A stretch of 32,053 bases of DNA, from assembly GCF_000165125.1 (NCBI RefSeq), contig NZ_AEIU01000094.1, positions 1-32,053 on the forward strand, in the 5' to 3' direction. Source of the DNA: Vibrio caribbeanicus ATCC BAA-2122 (GTDB taxonomy: Bacteria > Pseudomonadota > Gammaproteobacteria > Enterobacterales > Vibrionaceae). Below the pieces are notes generated by a model. That model did no database searches. It worked only from the letters and a program-made list of their open reading frames with translations, and was not told the origin of the DNA. Both the position numbers and the translations under genes were made by a program. How positions within the stretch are numbered: position 1 is the first letter of the stretch; every line of letters starts with the position of its first letter. Below are positions 1 to 7,528 of the stretch, piece after piece.

Positions 1-29
1 CGACAGCTTTTTTTTTCCATTTAACAAGA

Positions 30-692
30 TTATGGATAAAGGCCCTTACCGAACATGTTAAACACTCTTGCTACGCCTTGAGTAAATATCATCGGCTCTG
101 TCAATACTGTCAAACACAAACAGTCCTCCCCTTCCCGAGTGAAGGGGCTATGCCTGACTGATGCATCTTTGTACAAGTAATCACCGACCTCGTAATGTCC
201 ATCTTCATCACTAAAGCCGCCGTGGAGGACAAGTGTCGCTTCTATGCCTTTGTGAGTGTGTTGAGGTATCTTCACGTTCTCACTGATATACAATAAACTT
301 ACTCTCGCATCGCATGACAATTCTACAGAGGCGCTAAACACCTTTCCCCCGTAACTTTTCCATTCACTAATGTTGTCTTTAAATCGTGAAAGGGATAGAG
401 GAAGCCGAAATTTTTTGCCATTTACCTCGATAGAGGTAGGTAATCTCGGTAATCGAAACGGTTCACTGTTTTGCTCTAGTGCAACAATATCGTCGAACAT
501 GGAGTCAAAATTTGGGATGTCGCTACAAACCGCACTCGACAGCTCATCCCCAAGTCGCTGCTCAGCTTGCAACGCGAGGCGGCGGCAATGAGGGCAACTC
601 TCGATGTGGGTCGCAACAGAAAAAGCGGTAGCGTCATCTAATGTTCCACTCGCATACGCTTCAATTAACGATGGTAAGGGGTGATGGCTCAT
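30..692 (-). CDS. chrR: ChrR-type zinc/cupin anti-sigma factor
   Basis: Anti-sigma factor expected to hold the adjacent ECF sigma factor inactive in the cytoplasm until singlet oxygen or a related oxidant triggers release. The 220-residue product has the two-part ChrR plan. The N-terminal anti-sigma domain has His3/His4 and the zinc motif His29-x3-Cys33-x2-Cys36. The C-terminal cupin has candidate metal ligands His145, His147, Glu151 and His181, the same spacing as the ligand set known for Rhodobacter sphaeroides ChrR. The start codon overlaps the sigma-factor stop by 4 bases (ATGA), implying translational coupling and a fixed sigma/anti-sigma ratio. It appears to be last in its operon as far as the window shows; no terminator is visible in the 29 bases beyond its stop. 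Family assignment is strong; the stimulus is inferred from the family. Confidence 0.93.
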   Translation of the reverse strand: MSHHPLPSLIEAYASGTLDDATAFSVATHIESCPHCRRLALQAEQRLGDELSSAVCSDIPNFDSMFDDIVALEQNSEPFRLPRLPTSIEVNGKKFRLPLSLSRFKDNISEWKSYGGKVFSASVELSCDARVSLLYISENVKIPQHTHKGIEATLVLHGGFSDEDGHYEVGDYLYKDASVRHSPFTREGEDCLCLTVLTEPMIFTQGVARVFNMFGKGLYP

Positions 693-1273
693 AACTTGTC
701 TACCTCGATCGAATTTCTCAACTTCTCAACTGCGAGTCTCAACCTGGACTTCACCGTACCAAGAGGGATGTCAAACATTTCAGCGACTTGCTGATGAGGA
801 AGTTCTTCTAAATACACCGCTTTCACTACTTTTTTCTGCGCCTCTGGCAAGATTTCGAGATACTTCACTATTTGCTGTTTGAGCATTTCAGTTTCAGGGG
901 AATAATGTTCAACCATGTCAGGCGGGCAATAATCGTTGGGCCATATGTCATCAGAGTGAATATGCGCTTCTCGACCTTTTTGCTTTCTCAACGTGTCAAA
1001 GCACAAATTGCGCGCAATCGTATAGATCCATGTTGACAAAGAGCTTTTAGAACCGTCGAACAGAGCGCTTTTCTGCCATACCGTCGCCATCGCTTCCTGC
1101 ACGATTTCCACCGCTACTTGCTCGTTCCCCATGTGCCGATAAGCAAATTGCTTCAACCGGGGAGAGAAATGAGAAAACACTAAGGCGAATGACGCTTTAT
1201 CTTTAGACTTAATTTTGTCCATACAGGCTGCCCAATCAGCTTTCGAATAAGCTTGGGTATCTATGTCCACCAT
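689..1273 (-). CDS. rpoE: ECF sigma factor of the RpoE/ChrR (singlet-oxygen) type
   Basis: A 194-residue ECF sigma-70 factor. Region 2 lies at about residues 28-95, including a stretch ending NLCFDTLRKQKGRE, and region 4 at about 130-190 has a helix-turn-helix around LPHQQVAEMFDIPLGTVKSRL. Pairing with a downstream ChrR places it in the group that controls responses to singlet oxygen, rather than the envelope-stress RpoE/RseA group; no rseA or rseB is present. A ribosome-binding sequence (GGAAAGGG) precedes the ATG. The gene lies 54 bases below the LON-domain gene, and a sequence resembling this sigma class's own promoter sits in that gap, so autoregulation is likely. The symbol is used in the R. 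sphaeroides sense and should not be confused with envelope-stress rpoE. Confidence 0.93.
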   Translation of the reverse strand: MVDIDTQAYSKADWAACMDKIKSKDKASFALVFSHFSPRLKQFAYRHMGNEQVAVEIVQEAMATVWQKSALFDGSKSSLSTWIYTIARNLCFDTLRKQKGREAHIHSDDIWPNDYCPPDMVEHYSPETEMLKQQIVKYLEILPEAQKKVVKAVYLEELPHQQVAEMFDIPLGTVKSRLRLAVEKLRNSIEVDKL

Positions 1274-1301
1274 GTTATTGCCCTTTCCATTTACCCACGG
1301 A

Positions 1302-1330
1302 GTTATACGTCCTACAGATATTTTAGATCA
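1302..1330 (-). promoter_or_regulatory. Candidate ECF (RpoE/ChrR-type) autoregulatory promoter
   Basis: Reading the minus strand, TGATC (1326-1330) is followed after 16 bases by CGTATAAC (1302-1309), about 30 bases before the sigma-factor ATG. From memory, promoters of this sigma group carry a TGATC-like -35 and a CGTA-like -10 element. The -35 element overlaps the stop codon of the LON-domain gene. This is a motif reading only. Confidence 0.5.
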
Positions 1331-1909
1331 CTGAATTAATGTGTCGTCCAACGTTCGTCTCAAAAAATCGAGCGTTCCAGCACAATCCTTTTCCATCACC
1401 AGAGTATCGAATTGATGGTTGGTAAGCGGAAGGATCTCTAGCCAACGCTGGCTGACCCAACTCGCATCATCGAAAAACTTGTGTTCATAGAGGTCACCAA
1501 TTTCAGGAAACTGCTCGTAAATACGCCCTAAATGTGTCACGACAGATTGCTCAGTCGTATCGATGTCTGTCTCGTTCCAATTTGGCATCGATTCAACCTT
1601 AGCTAAACGCAGCCCATCGTGCTCCGTTCTCACCCGCAGTATCTTGAATTTGGATATACCTGTCACAGAGATCCCCAGCAAACCGTCTTCGAGCAATTCA
1701 AAATCGGTGATTTTCGCCAAGGTTCCTATCTGGGACAACTCCTCTCCAGACGCCAACCCCTCCCTATCATACAAACAAATGCCGAATGTGCCATCAGACT
1801 TCATTGCCTGTGACACTAGCCTCTTGTATCTGGGTTCAAATATTCTAAGACGCATTTTGCCTTCAGGGAGAATAACCGAGCTCAAGGGAAACAACATTAT
1901 TTCTGGCAT
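1328..1909 (-). CDS. LON peptidase substrate-binding domain protein
   Basis: A 193-residue stand-alone Lon N-terminal (substrate-binding) domain without ATPase or protease domains (the COG2802-like family). The N terminus (MLFPLSSVILPEG, then LRIFEPRYKRLVSQA) matches the start of this domain, and the remainder fits the usual length of about 190-200 residues. Its biochemical role is not established; the family is usually annotated as a possible substrate recogniser or adaptor. The ATG is supported by GGAGAG 8 bases upstream. A second sequence resembling the neighbouring sigma factor's promoter lies upstream, and the gene leads directly into the sigma gene, so it probably belongs to the same regulon. 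Confidence 0.85.
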   Translation of the reverse strand: MPEIMLFPLSSVILPEGKMRLRIFEPRYKRLVSQAMKSDGTFGICLYDREGLASGEELSQIGTLAKITDFELLEDGLLGISVTGISKFKILRVRTEHDGLRLAKVESMPNWNETDIDTTEQSVVTHLGRIYEQFPEIGDLYEHKFFDDASWVSQRWLEILPLTNHQFDTLVMEKDCAGTLDFLRRTLDDTLIQ

Positions 1910-2362
1910 AAGAGGTCTCTCCTGTTTTTTTAGTCACTTACGTGTAACAAGCAGAAACCGATCATTTTCGCTTCATATTGCCTACAATTCACCACATCTT
2001 GTGCGACTCAGAGCGAGAAAAAATTTGAATCTAGAGTCATAACAACCCCCAATAACAAATTTTCCAACGCGCCCGCCAGTAAACATACCCAGAACTATTA
2101 CCGGTGATAATACAGAAATTAACTAGCGCACTTACCAACAAATAACATCGTGGTTGGACGAACAACTTCTCAGTGACACTGCTTTGAGTACAGCTAACCC
2201 ATCACAATTATAGTGATGGTTTTATAAAATTTTAGAACGTTTTATCTCTTGGCAAATGCGCAATTAACTCGTAATCGTTACTATCCGCTCCAATTTGTGC
2301 ACTCAGCTGTGGGTAACAAATTTAAATATTATTCTAAAACATAAACATAGAGAGCAATTAAA
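1910..2362. other. Intergenic region between divergent LON-domain and tsx-like genes
   Basis: About 450 bases without a credible gene. Besides the ECF-like promoter facing left, it holds a hairpin with a CCATCAC/GTGATGG stem (2199-2205 and 2213-2219, 7-base loop) followed by an AT-rich tail starting TTTT. That hairpin could terminate a short plus-strand transcript or act as a leader structure. The last 120 bases before the tsx-like gene are AT-rich and presumably hold its promoter; I could not pick out a convincing -35/-10 pair. Confidence 0.5.
1937..1964 (-). promoter_or_regulatory. Candidate ECF-type promoter upstream of the LON-domain gene
   Basis: On the minus strand TGATC (1960-1964) is followed after 17 bases by CGTAAG (1937-1942). 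It sits 28 bases upstream of the LON-domain ATG. It resembles the element before the sigma gene, with one extra base of spacing. Confidence 0.45.
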
Positions 2363-3157
2363 ATGCGTAAGTCAGTGATGACTCTTATCGGAGTCGCTGT
2401 TTCAGTAGCAACACTACCTGCAAAAGCAGAGTATCTTTTCGGCTTCGGTAACATGTACCTCGACTATCAGGCATGGAACCATGGTTTCGGAAATGATAAT
2501 GATAATTTTGGTAACGACATAGAAGATAGAAACCAAGCAGTATTGGGAATCGAAGGTGGTGCTGTCTTTGACTGGGGACAGGTTTATGGCTTCTACGATT
2601 ATGAAGGTGTAGACCGTGCAGGTGATGACCGAGGAGCATCACTTAAAGGTACTATTCACTATAACCTTGCCGAGTCTGGAGCCTCTCTTTATGCACAAGT
2701 TTACAATACAGATGCGGATAAAAATGGATTTCATGAACAGAACCGCGTACTAGGCCTTGGGTATACAGCGCTTAAAGGCGACAATTGGGCATTCACTCCA
2801 TTTTTAGGTTTTCACCAAATTAACCAGTCCAGCAACGGTTCAAGCAATTCAGGGAATAATGGTGGAATGTTTGGATATTCCGGCTTTTACAATACGACGA
2901 TAGCCAACCAAAATATCACGTTTTCAACTTGGAATGAGCTTGAATTTGCCCGTAACGATAAATATTCTGATGCTCAGAGTAAGACGTTTGGCTCAACGGA
3001 TAGCTCTGAGAGTTGGGGTCTTAATGGTAGTTTAAATGCGATGTGGCACGTCACAGAAGACTGGTCAACGGGTGTTCTATATCGTTACACGGTGAACAAA
3101 CTTGCACGCAAAGACTATCAAGACCTAATCATATATCGAGTCCAATACAGCTTCTAA
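2363..3157 (+). CDS. Tsx/OmpK-family outer-membrane nucleoside channel
   Basis: A 264-residue outer-membrane beta-barrel of the nucleoside-specific channel family (Tsx/OmpK type). A signal peptide spans residues 1-22 (hydrophobic core then LPAKA, cleavage before EYLFG). The mature protein has alternating aromatic and polar strands typical of barrels, tyrosine- and tryptophan-rich segments (for example YGFYDYEGVDRAGDD), and ends in the terminal Phe of outer-membrane porins. It probably admits nucleosides or similar small solutes to the periplasm. It is monocistronic, with its own terminator immediately after. A role feeding NupC and the deo enzymes later in the window is plausible but inferred. 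It is a divergent member, so the substrate is uncertain. Confidence 0.82.
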   Translation: MRKSVMTLIGVAVSVATLPAKAEYLFGFGNMYLDYQAWNHGFGNDNDNFGNDIEDRNQAVLGIEGGAVFDWGQVYGFYDYEGVDRAGDDRGASLKGTIHYNLAESGASLYAQVYNTDADKNGFHEQNRVLGLGYTALKGDNWAFTPFLGFHQINQSSNGSSNSGNNGGMFGYSGFYNTTIANQNITFSTWNELEFARNDKYSDAQSKTFGSTDSSESWGLNGSLNAMWHVTEDWSTGVLYRYTVNKLARKDYQDLIIYRVQYSF

Positions 3158-3171
3158 CTGTGAACTTAAAA

Positions 3172-3198
3172 AATAATGGCTCCTCAGGAGCCATTATT
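3172..3198 (+). terminator. Rho-independent terminator after the tsx-like gene
   Basis: A perfect 12-bp stem (AATAATGGCTCC / GGAGCCATTATT) with a 3-base loop TCA, followed by a modestly T-rich tail. It lies 14 bases after the tsx-like stop. Confidence 0.8.
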
Positions 3199-3259
3199 GT
3201 TGATTTATCACATTCTGGCATTATGCTTTGCACAACGTTTATTTCATGACGAGTATGCT

Positions 3260-4141
3260 GTGAACATTGTTATTCTTGGTCCGGGTGCAATAGGTACACT
3301 TTGGGCTGTAAAACTAGCCCAAGCTGGCCATAACGTGTCTATGTGGTCGAGAAGCAACCATGATAAAATTCATTGCTCTTTGCAGGGACAATCAACATCA
3401 CACACCTTTTGTAACCGAAGTGAATTAGGATTGAAGCATGCCGACTTAATCCTCGTCACCGTCAAGGCTTGGCAACTCTCTGGCGCCATTGAGCCACTGC
3501 TTTCAAAACTTCACTCTGATGTTATCGTTTTGGTAATGCACAATGGTATGGGCACACTCGACTACCTTGTCGACAATCTGCCAAATAATCCATTACTCTT
3601 TGCTACCACTTCTCACGGGGCAATGAAGCTTGATGGCAGTAACGTTAAACACACTGGCTGGGGAGAAACAAAACTCGGAGCATTAAACCAGAAAGGTCTG
3701 TCTTGTGAGTTTTTGACCGAGGTGCTCACCGATGCACTTGAGCCCGTTGAATGGCAACAGAATATCCATCACTCCTTACTACTGAAACTGGCCGTAAATT
3801 GCGCCATAAATCCATTAACCGCACTCAATGATATCAAGAACGGGCAGTTATCCTCCGAATTCTATTTCCCCTTGCTCGAGCAACTTATTGATGAAATTTG
3901 TCGTGTAATCAATGCTGAAGGACTGGTTATTACTCAAGAAGCATTAGCAAAAGTGGTCAACAAGGTCATCACTTCAACCGCAGATAACTACTCTTCCATG
4001 CACCAAGATATTGCCCACCAACGCAGAACAGAGATAGACTTTATAACAGGCTATCTGTTAACAAGAGCGAAATTTCATAATATTGCCGTGCCAATCAATG
4101 ATTCTCTTTTCCAAAAAATAAAAAAAATCGAGGGCAAATAA
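3260..4141 (+). CDS. panE: 2-dehydropantoate 2-reductase family protein
   Basis: Ketopantoate reductase (NADPH-dependent, pantothenate pathway). Taking GTG at 3260 as start gives 293 residues, beginning MNIVILGPGAIG with the nucleotide-binding GxGxxG at residues 7-12. Lys176 and Asn180, in a segment KLAVNCAINPLTAL, match the catalytic positions of E. coli PanE. An in-frame ATG at 3176 exists, but it lies inside the preceding terminator stem and would add 28 residues ahead of the Rossmann fold, so I reject it. The gene's stop overlaps the next start by 1 base (TAATG), forming a tight trio with the yajL-like and csdA-like genes. The function is well supported, although paralogues with other substrates exist. 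Confidence 0.88.
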   Translation: MNIVILGPGAIGTLWAVKLAQAGHNVSMWSRSNHDKIHCSLQGQSTSHTFCNRSELGLKHADLILVTVKAWQLSGAIEPLLSKLHSDVIVLVMHNGMGTLDYLVDNLPNNPLLFATTSHGAMKLDGSNVKHTGWGETKLGALNQKGLSCEFLTEVLTDALEPVEWQQNIHHSLLLKLAVNCAINPLTALNDIKNGQLSSEFYFPLLEQLIDEICRVINAEGLVITQEALAKVVNKVITSTADNYSSMHQDIAHQRRTEIDFITGYLLTRAKFHNIAVPINDSLFQKIKKIEGK

Positions 4142-4740
4142 TGTCAAAAAAAGTACTCGTTCCGATTGCCTCAGGTACCGAGGAGATGGAAGCTATCACA
4201 GTCATAGACATGATGAGGCGTGCTGGATACGAAGTTGTTGTCGCAAGTGCGGATTTTGACGGTGCACTCTCTATGAAGGCTTCAAGAGGTGTGCTCCTCA
4301 CGGCAGATTGTCAGTTAATCGATATTGCTGATGATGAATTTGATGCCATCATTCTTCCGGGTGGTATTGAGGGTTGTAAGGTATTCCAACACAGCATCAT
4401 ACTTGTTGAAATTGTTCGTCAACAGATGTTCGAGGGTAAACTCGTTGCAGCCATCTGTGCAGCACCTGCCCTTGTGCTTACACACCATAATTTATACCCC
4501 AATGCATTAATGACTTGTCACCCTAGTCTCTCCACACACATTGATCCAAAAAATTGGCGCGTAAAAAGAGTCACATTCGATATTAACCACAACTTATTGA
4601 CCAGCCAAGGTCCGGGAACCGCTCTAGAGTTTGCTATGGAGATAATCATTCAACTCTCTGGGAAAAAGAAAGCTTGGGAAGTCGCTGAACCTATGGTGAC
4701 AATTCCAACTCTTCAATATCACAAATTGGGGCAAGACTAA
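4141..4740 (+). CDS. yajL: YajL/DJ-1 (ThiJ) family protein
   Basis: A 199-residue DJ-1/PfpI superfamily protein of the YajL type, cytoplasmic. Members are reported to protect cells from oxidative or carbonyl damage; the exact activity (chaperone, glyoxalase or deglycase) is debated. The nucleophile-elbow cysteine is Cys106 in AAICAAPAL, the same number as in human DJ-1 and E. coli YajL, with the acidic partner at Glu14/Glu15 (SGTEEME). The ATG overlaps the panE-like stop, and the gene overlaps the desulfurase start by 1 base, so all three are probably co-translated. Confidence 0.9.
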   Translation: MSKKVLVPIASGTEEMEAITVIDMMRRAGYEVVVASADFDGALSMKASRGVLLTADCQLIDIADDEFDAIILPGGIEGCKVFQHSIILVEIVRQQMFEGKLVAAICAAPALVLTHHNLYPNALMTCHPSLSTHIDPKNWRVKRVTFDINHNLLTSQGPGTALEFAMEIIIQLSGKKKAWEVAEPMVTIPTLQYHKLGQD

Positions 4741-5951
4741 TGCTTGATGCAAAGCTCATAGCGGACCAATTTCCCTCTCTTAAACAAGCAGTCAATGGCA
4801 GAAGACTAGTCTACCTTGACAATGCCGCGACGACTCAAAAACCTCAATGTGTGATAGACACAATTACTCGCTATTACACTTCACAAAATGCGAATGTTCA
4901 CCGCGGCTCTCACAGCCTTACAGCATCTGCGACTCAGGCCTTTGAATCGGCTCGCGAAACGGTTAGAGATTACATTGGAGCTGACTCTACCAAGACTATT
5001 ATCTGGACGCGAGGTGCGACAGAAGCCATTAATCTTGTCGCACAAACTTACGCAAGAAGTGCTCTCAAGCAAGGCGATGAGATCCTTGTTGGTGAAATGG
5101 AACATCACGCTAACATTGTGCCTTGGCAAATTGTTGCTCAACAAACGGGTGCCAAAGTCATTAAGATACCAATGCAAACGGATTGTTCACTCGATATGGC
5201 GGCATACCAAAAACTCCTAAATCCCAAGACCAAAATTGTAGCACTCGCCCATATAACCAATGTCACTGGAACACGGCAACCTATTGAACAGGCCATCGGT
5301 TTAGCTCATTTAGTAGGGGCGAAAGTACTGATTGATGGCGCTCAAGGGATTGTTCATGAGAGAATTGATGTCAGTATACTCAATGCTGATTTTTATGTTT
5401 TTTCTGGACATAAAATTTTTGCCCCGGCAGGCATTGGTGTCTTGTATGGAAAACAAACCTTACTTGAAGCTATGCCGCCTTACCACGGTGGTGGAAAAAT
5501 GGTCGACAAGGTATCATTCGATGGCACCACATTTGACAAACTTCCCGGTAAATTTGAAGCTGGAACGCCCAATGTGGCCGGAGCGCTCGCTCTCGCTACA
5601 GCGATAAAGTGGTATGAGAGCCTCTCCATTGAGCTCATATCAACACATCTTCATGACCTAGTTACACAAACTTGCCGTGGACTAACCCAAATCGAAGGCG
5701 TCAGAATTATCGGCATCCAAGAAAGCGCTTCTTTGCTTTCTTTTGTTGTTGATGGCATCCACCATCAAGACATTGCAACGCTGCTAGATCAGCAAGGTAT
5801 TGCAGTTCGAGCAGGAAATCATTGTGCTCACCCGCTTATGGAAGCCTTAGGTGTCAAAGGAACAATCAGAGTTTCATTTGCTGCTTATAACACCAAAGAA
5901 GATGTGGACCAATTTCTAGAAGCCGTCAGCAAGGCGATAGATCTGTTATGA
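4740..5951 (+). CDS. csdA: Cysteine desulfurase, CsdA/SufS class II
   Basis: PLP-dependent enzyme that removes sulfur from cysteine as a persulfide for Fe-S or thio-cofactor synthesis. It has 403 residues, close to E. coli CsdA (401). The PLP lysine is Lys225 in FSGHKIFAP, the stacking histidine is His124 in EMEHHAN, and the catalytic cysteine is Cys362 in RAGNHCAHP. The short active-site loop fits group II (CsdA/SufS) rather than IscS. No suf genes are adjacent, which favours CsdA. The usual partner csdE is not next to it: a terminator follows immediately and radA converges. It is the last gene of the panE-yajL-csdA cluster. Confidence 0.9.
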   Translation: MLDAKLIADQFPSLKQAVNGRRLVYLDNAATTQKPQCVIDTITRYYTSQNANVHRGSHSLTASATQAFESARETVRDYIGADSTKTIIWTRGATEAINLVAQTYARSALKQGDEILVGEMEHHANIVPWQIVAQQTGAKVIKIPMQTDCSLDMAAYQKLLNPKTKIVALAHITNVTGTRQPIEQAIGLAHLVGAKVLIDGAQGIVHERIDVSILNADFYVFSGHKIFAPAGIGVLYGKQTLLEAMPPYHGGGKMVDKVSFDGTTFDKLPGKFEAGTPNVAGALALATAIKWYESLSIELISTHLHDLVTQTCRGLTQIEGVRIIGIQESASLLSFVVDGIHHQDIATLLDQQGIAVRAGNHCAHPLMEALGVKGTIRVSFAAYNTKEDVDQFLEAVSKAIDLL

Positions 5952-5960
5952 GCCATAATC

Positions 5961-5979
5961 AGGAGGCGACCAGCCTCCT
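5961..5979. terminator. Hairpin between convergent csdA and radA
   Basis: A 7-bp stem (AGGAGGC / GCCTCCT) with loop GACCA, between the two stop codons. The flanking T content is poor on both strands, so it is probably a weak bidirectional terminator. Confidence 0.6.
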
Positions 5980-5997
5980 AATATCTAAATAACCCAA

Positions 5998-7377
5998 TCA
6001 AAGTTCATCAAAGGCTTCAATAGCCTCAGAAAGCTTTTTCACACCGTGAATTTGCATACCAGCAATGCCTCCTTTTGGCATGTTTGCAGCAGGTACAATG
6101 GCTTTTTTAAAGCCGTGTTTAAAGGCTTCATTGAGACGCTCTTGCCCGCTCGGAACAGGACGAATTTCTCCCGCCAAACCGACCTCACCAAAAATAACAA
6201 CATCCTTAGCTAAGGGGCGATCTCGAAAGCTAGAGAGCAGTGCCATCACCAAGGCTAAATCAGCACTTGTTTCTGTGACTTTGACCCCTCCTACAACATT
6301 GACAAAAACATCCTGATCAGCCATCTGCAAACCGCCATGCTTATGCAGTACCGCCAACAACAATGAAAGACGATTTTGTTCCAAACCAACCGCCACTCTA
6401 CGAGGGTTAGCCAGCTGTGAGTAATCCACCAAGGCTTGTATCTCAACCAGCAACGGACGAGTACCTTCCCATACCACCATCACAGAGCTGCCGGATGTAT
6501 CTTCTTCACCCCTCGACAAGAAAATGGCAGAGGGATTACTTACTTCCCTGAGCCCCTGTCCTGTCATTGCGAACACACCAAGTTCATTGACAGCACCGAA
6601 ACGATTTTTATGACTTCGCAAAGTTCTAAAACGGTTATCGGTACCACCATCAAGTAATACCGAACAATCAATGATGTGCTCCAAGACTTTCGGCCCAGCC
6701 AAAGTACCGTCCTTTGTCACATGACCAACAATAAAGACTGAAACATTATTTTGCTTCGCATAGCGTGTCAGTGCTGTTGCCGCTTCTCGGACTTGAGCGA
6801 CACTTCCGGGAGAGGATTGTACATCAGCAACATGCATAACTTGTATCGAATCGATAACCATGATCTTCGGTTGCTCTTTCTCAGCGATTTGACATATGCG
6901 GTCAACGCTCGTCTCAGAGAGCATTTTAAGGTTGTCTTTAGGCAATCCTAGGCGAGAAGCACGCATCGCGACTTGTTGTAAAGACTCTTCTCCTGTCACG
7001 TATAGAGTTGGCATATTTGCTGCCAAAAAGCACATCGTTTGGAGTAGTAATGTGGACTTACCCGCACCAGGGTTACCACCAATAAGTATCGCCGCACCGG
7101 GTACTATCCCACCACCTAAAACACGGTCTAACTCTCTAAAACCACTGGTAAATCGTGGTACTTCTTGGAGATCAATTTCAGATAGAGTTTGTACCTTAGC
7201 TTCTGAGTTATCCCCTGCATACCCTGATAAACGGTCATTACGAGCGACAGATGGTGATGCTGCTAAACGCACTTCACTAATGGTATTCCACGCACCACAG
7301 GCATTACATTGTCCTTGCCAACGAGGAAAATCCGCACCACAATCGTTACATACGTAAGCTCTTTTTGCTTTTGCCAT
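5998..7377 (-). CDS. radA: DNA repair protein RadA (Sms)
   Basis: RecA-like ATPase that promotes branch migration during recombinational repair. It has 459 residues, the normal family length. In order: a C4 zinc finger (Cys10, Cys13, Cys24, Cys27), a Walker A motif GGNPGAGKST at about residues 100-109, the RadA signature KNRFG at 257-261, and a Lon-like C-terminal domain. It diverges from the PilZ-protein gene across 151 bases and converges with csdA. No co-transcribed partner is visible. Confidence 0.97.
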   Translation of the reverse strand: MAKAKRAYVCNDCGADFPRWQGQCNACGAWNTISEVRLAASPSVARNDRLSGYAGDNSEAKVQTLSEIDLQEVPRFTSGFRELDRVLGGGIVPGAAILIGGNPGAGKSTLLLQTMCFLAANMPTLYVTGEESLQQVAMRASRLGLPKDNLKMLSETSVDRICQIAEKEQPKIMVIDSIQVMHVADVQSSPGSVAQVREAATALTRYAKQNNVSVFIVGHVTKDGTLAGPKVLEHIIDCSVLLDGGTDNRFRTLRSHKNRFGAVNELGVFAMTGQGLREVSNPSAIFLSRGEEDTSGSSVMVVWEGTRPLLVEIQALVDYSQLANPRRVAVGLEQNRLSLLLAVLHKHGGLQMADQDVFVNVVGGVKVTETSADLALVMALLSSFRDRPLAKDVVIFGEVGLAGEIRPVPSGQERLNEAFKHGFKKAIVPAANMPKGGIAGMQIHGVKKLSEAIEAFDEL

Positions 7378-7464
7378 GTTACCTCAAGTCTAATAAATCC
7401 GGATTTGTGACATAATCAACACCGTTTTGTGTTTATCTGGTGCTTCTACTTGATTCGCTACAAC

Positions 7465-7480
7465 AGATCAATAATGATCT
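7465..7480. repeat. Inverted repeat AGATC-N6-GATCT in the radA/PilZ intergenic region
   Basis: AGATCA (7465-7470) and TGATCT (7475-7480) form a perfect palindrome around ATAA, with two GATC (Dam) sites 11 bp apart. The same AGATC-N6-GATCT arrangement occurs in the secA leader. Confidence 0.6.
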
Positions 7481-7528
7481 TTGTATTGAGTTCAATTCAT
7501 CGAGCCAAGGGTACTTTATCAAAAAAAT

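Noticed and set aside
1563-2042. 159-codon plus-strand open frame opposite the LON-domain gene
   Set aside because: Mostly antisense shadow of a clear gene, serine-rich in the way of antisense frames, no ribosome-binding site.
3176-3259. Longer ATG start for the panE-like gene
   Set aside because: The ATG lies inside the terminator stem of the previous gene, and the extra 28 residues precede the conserved Rossmann start; GTG at 3260 begins exactly at the family N terminus.
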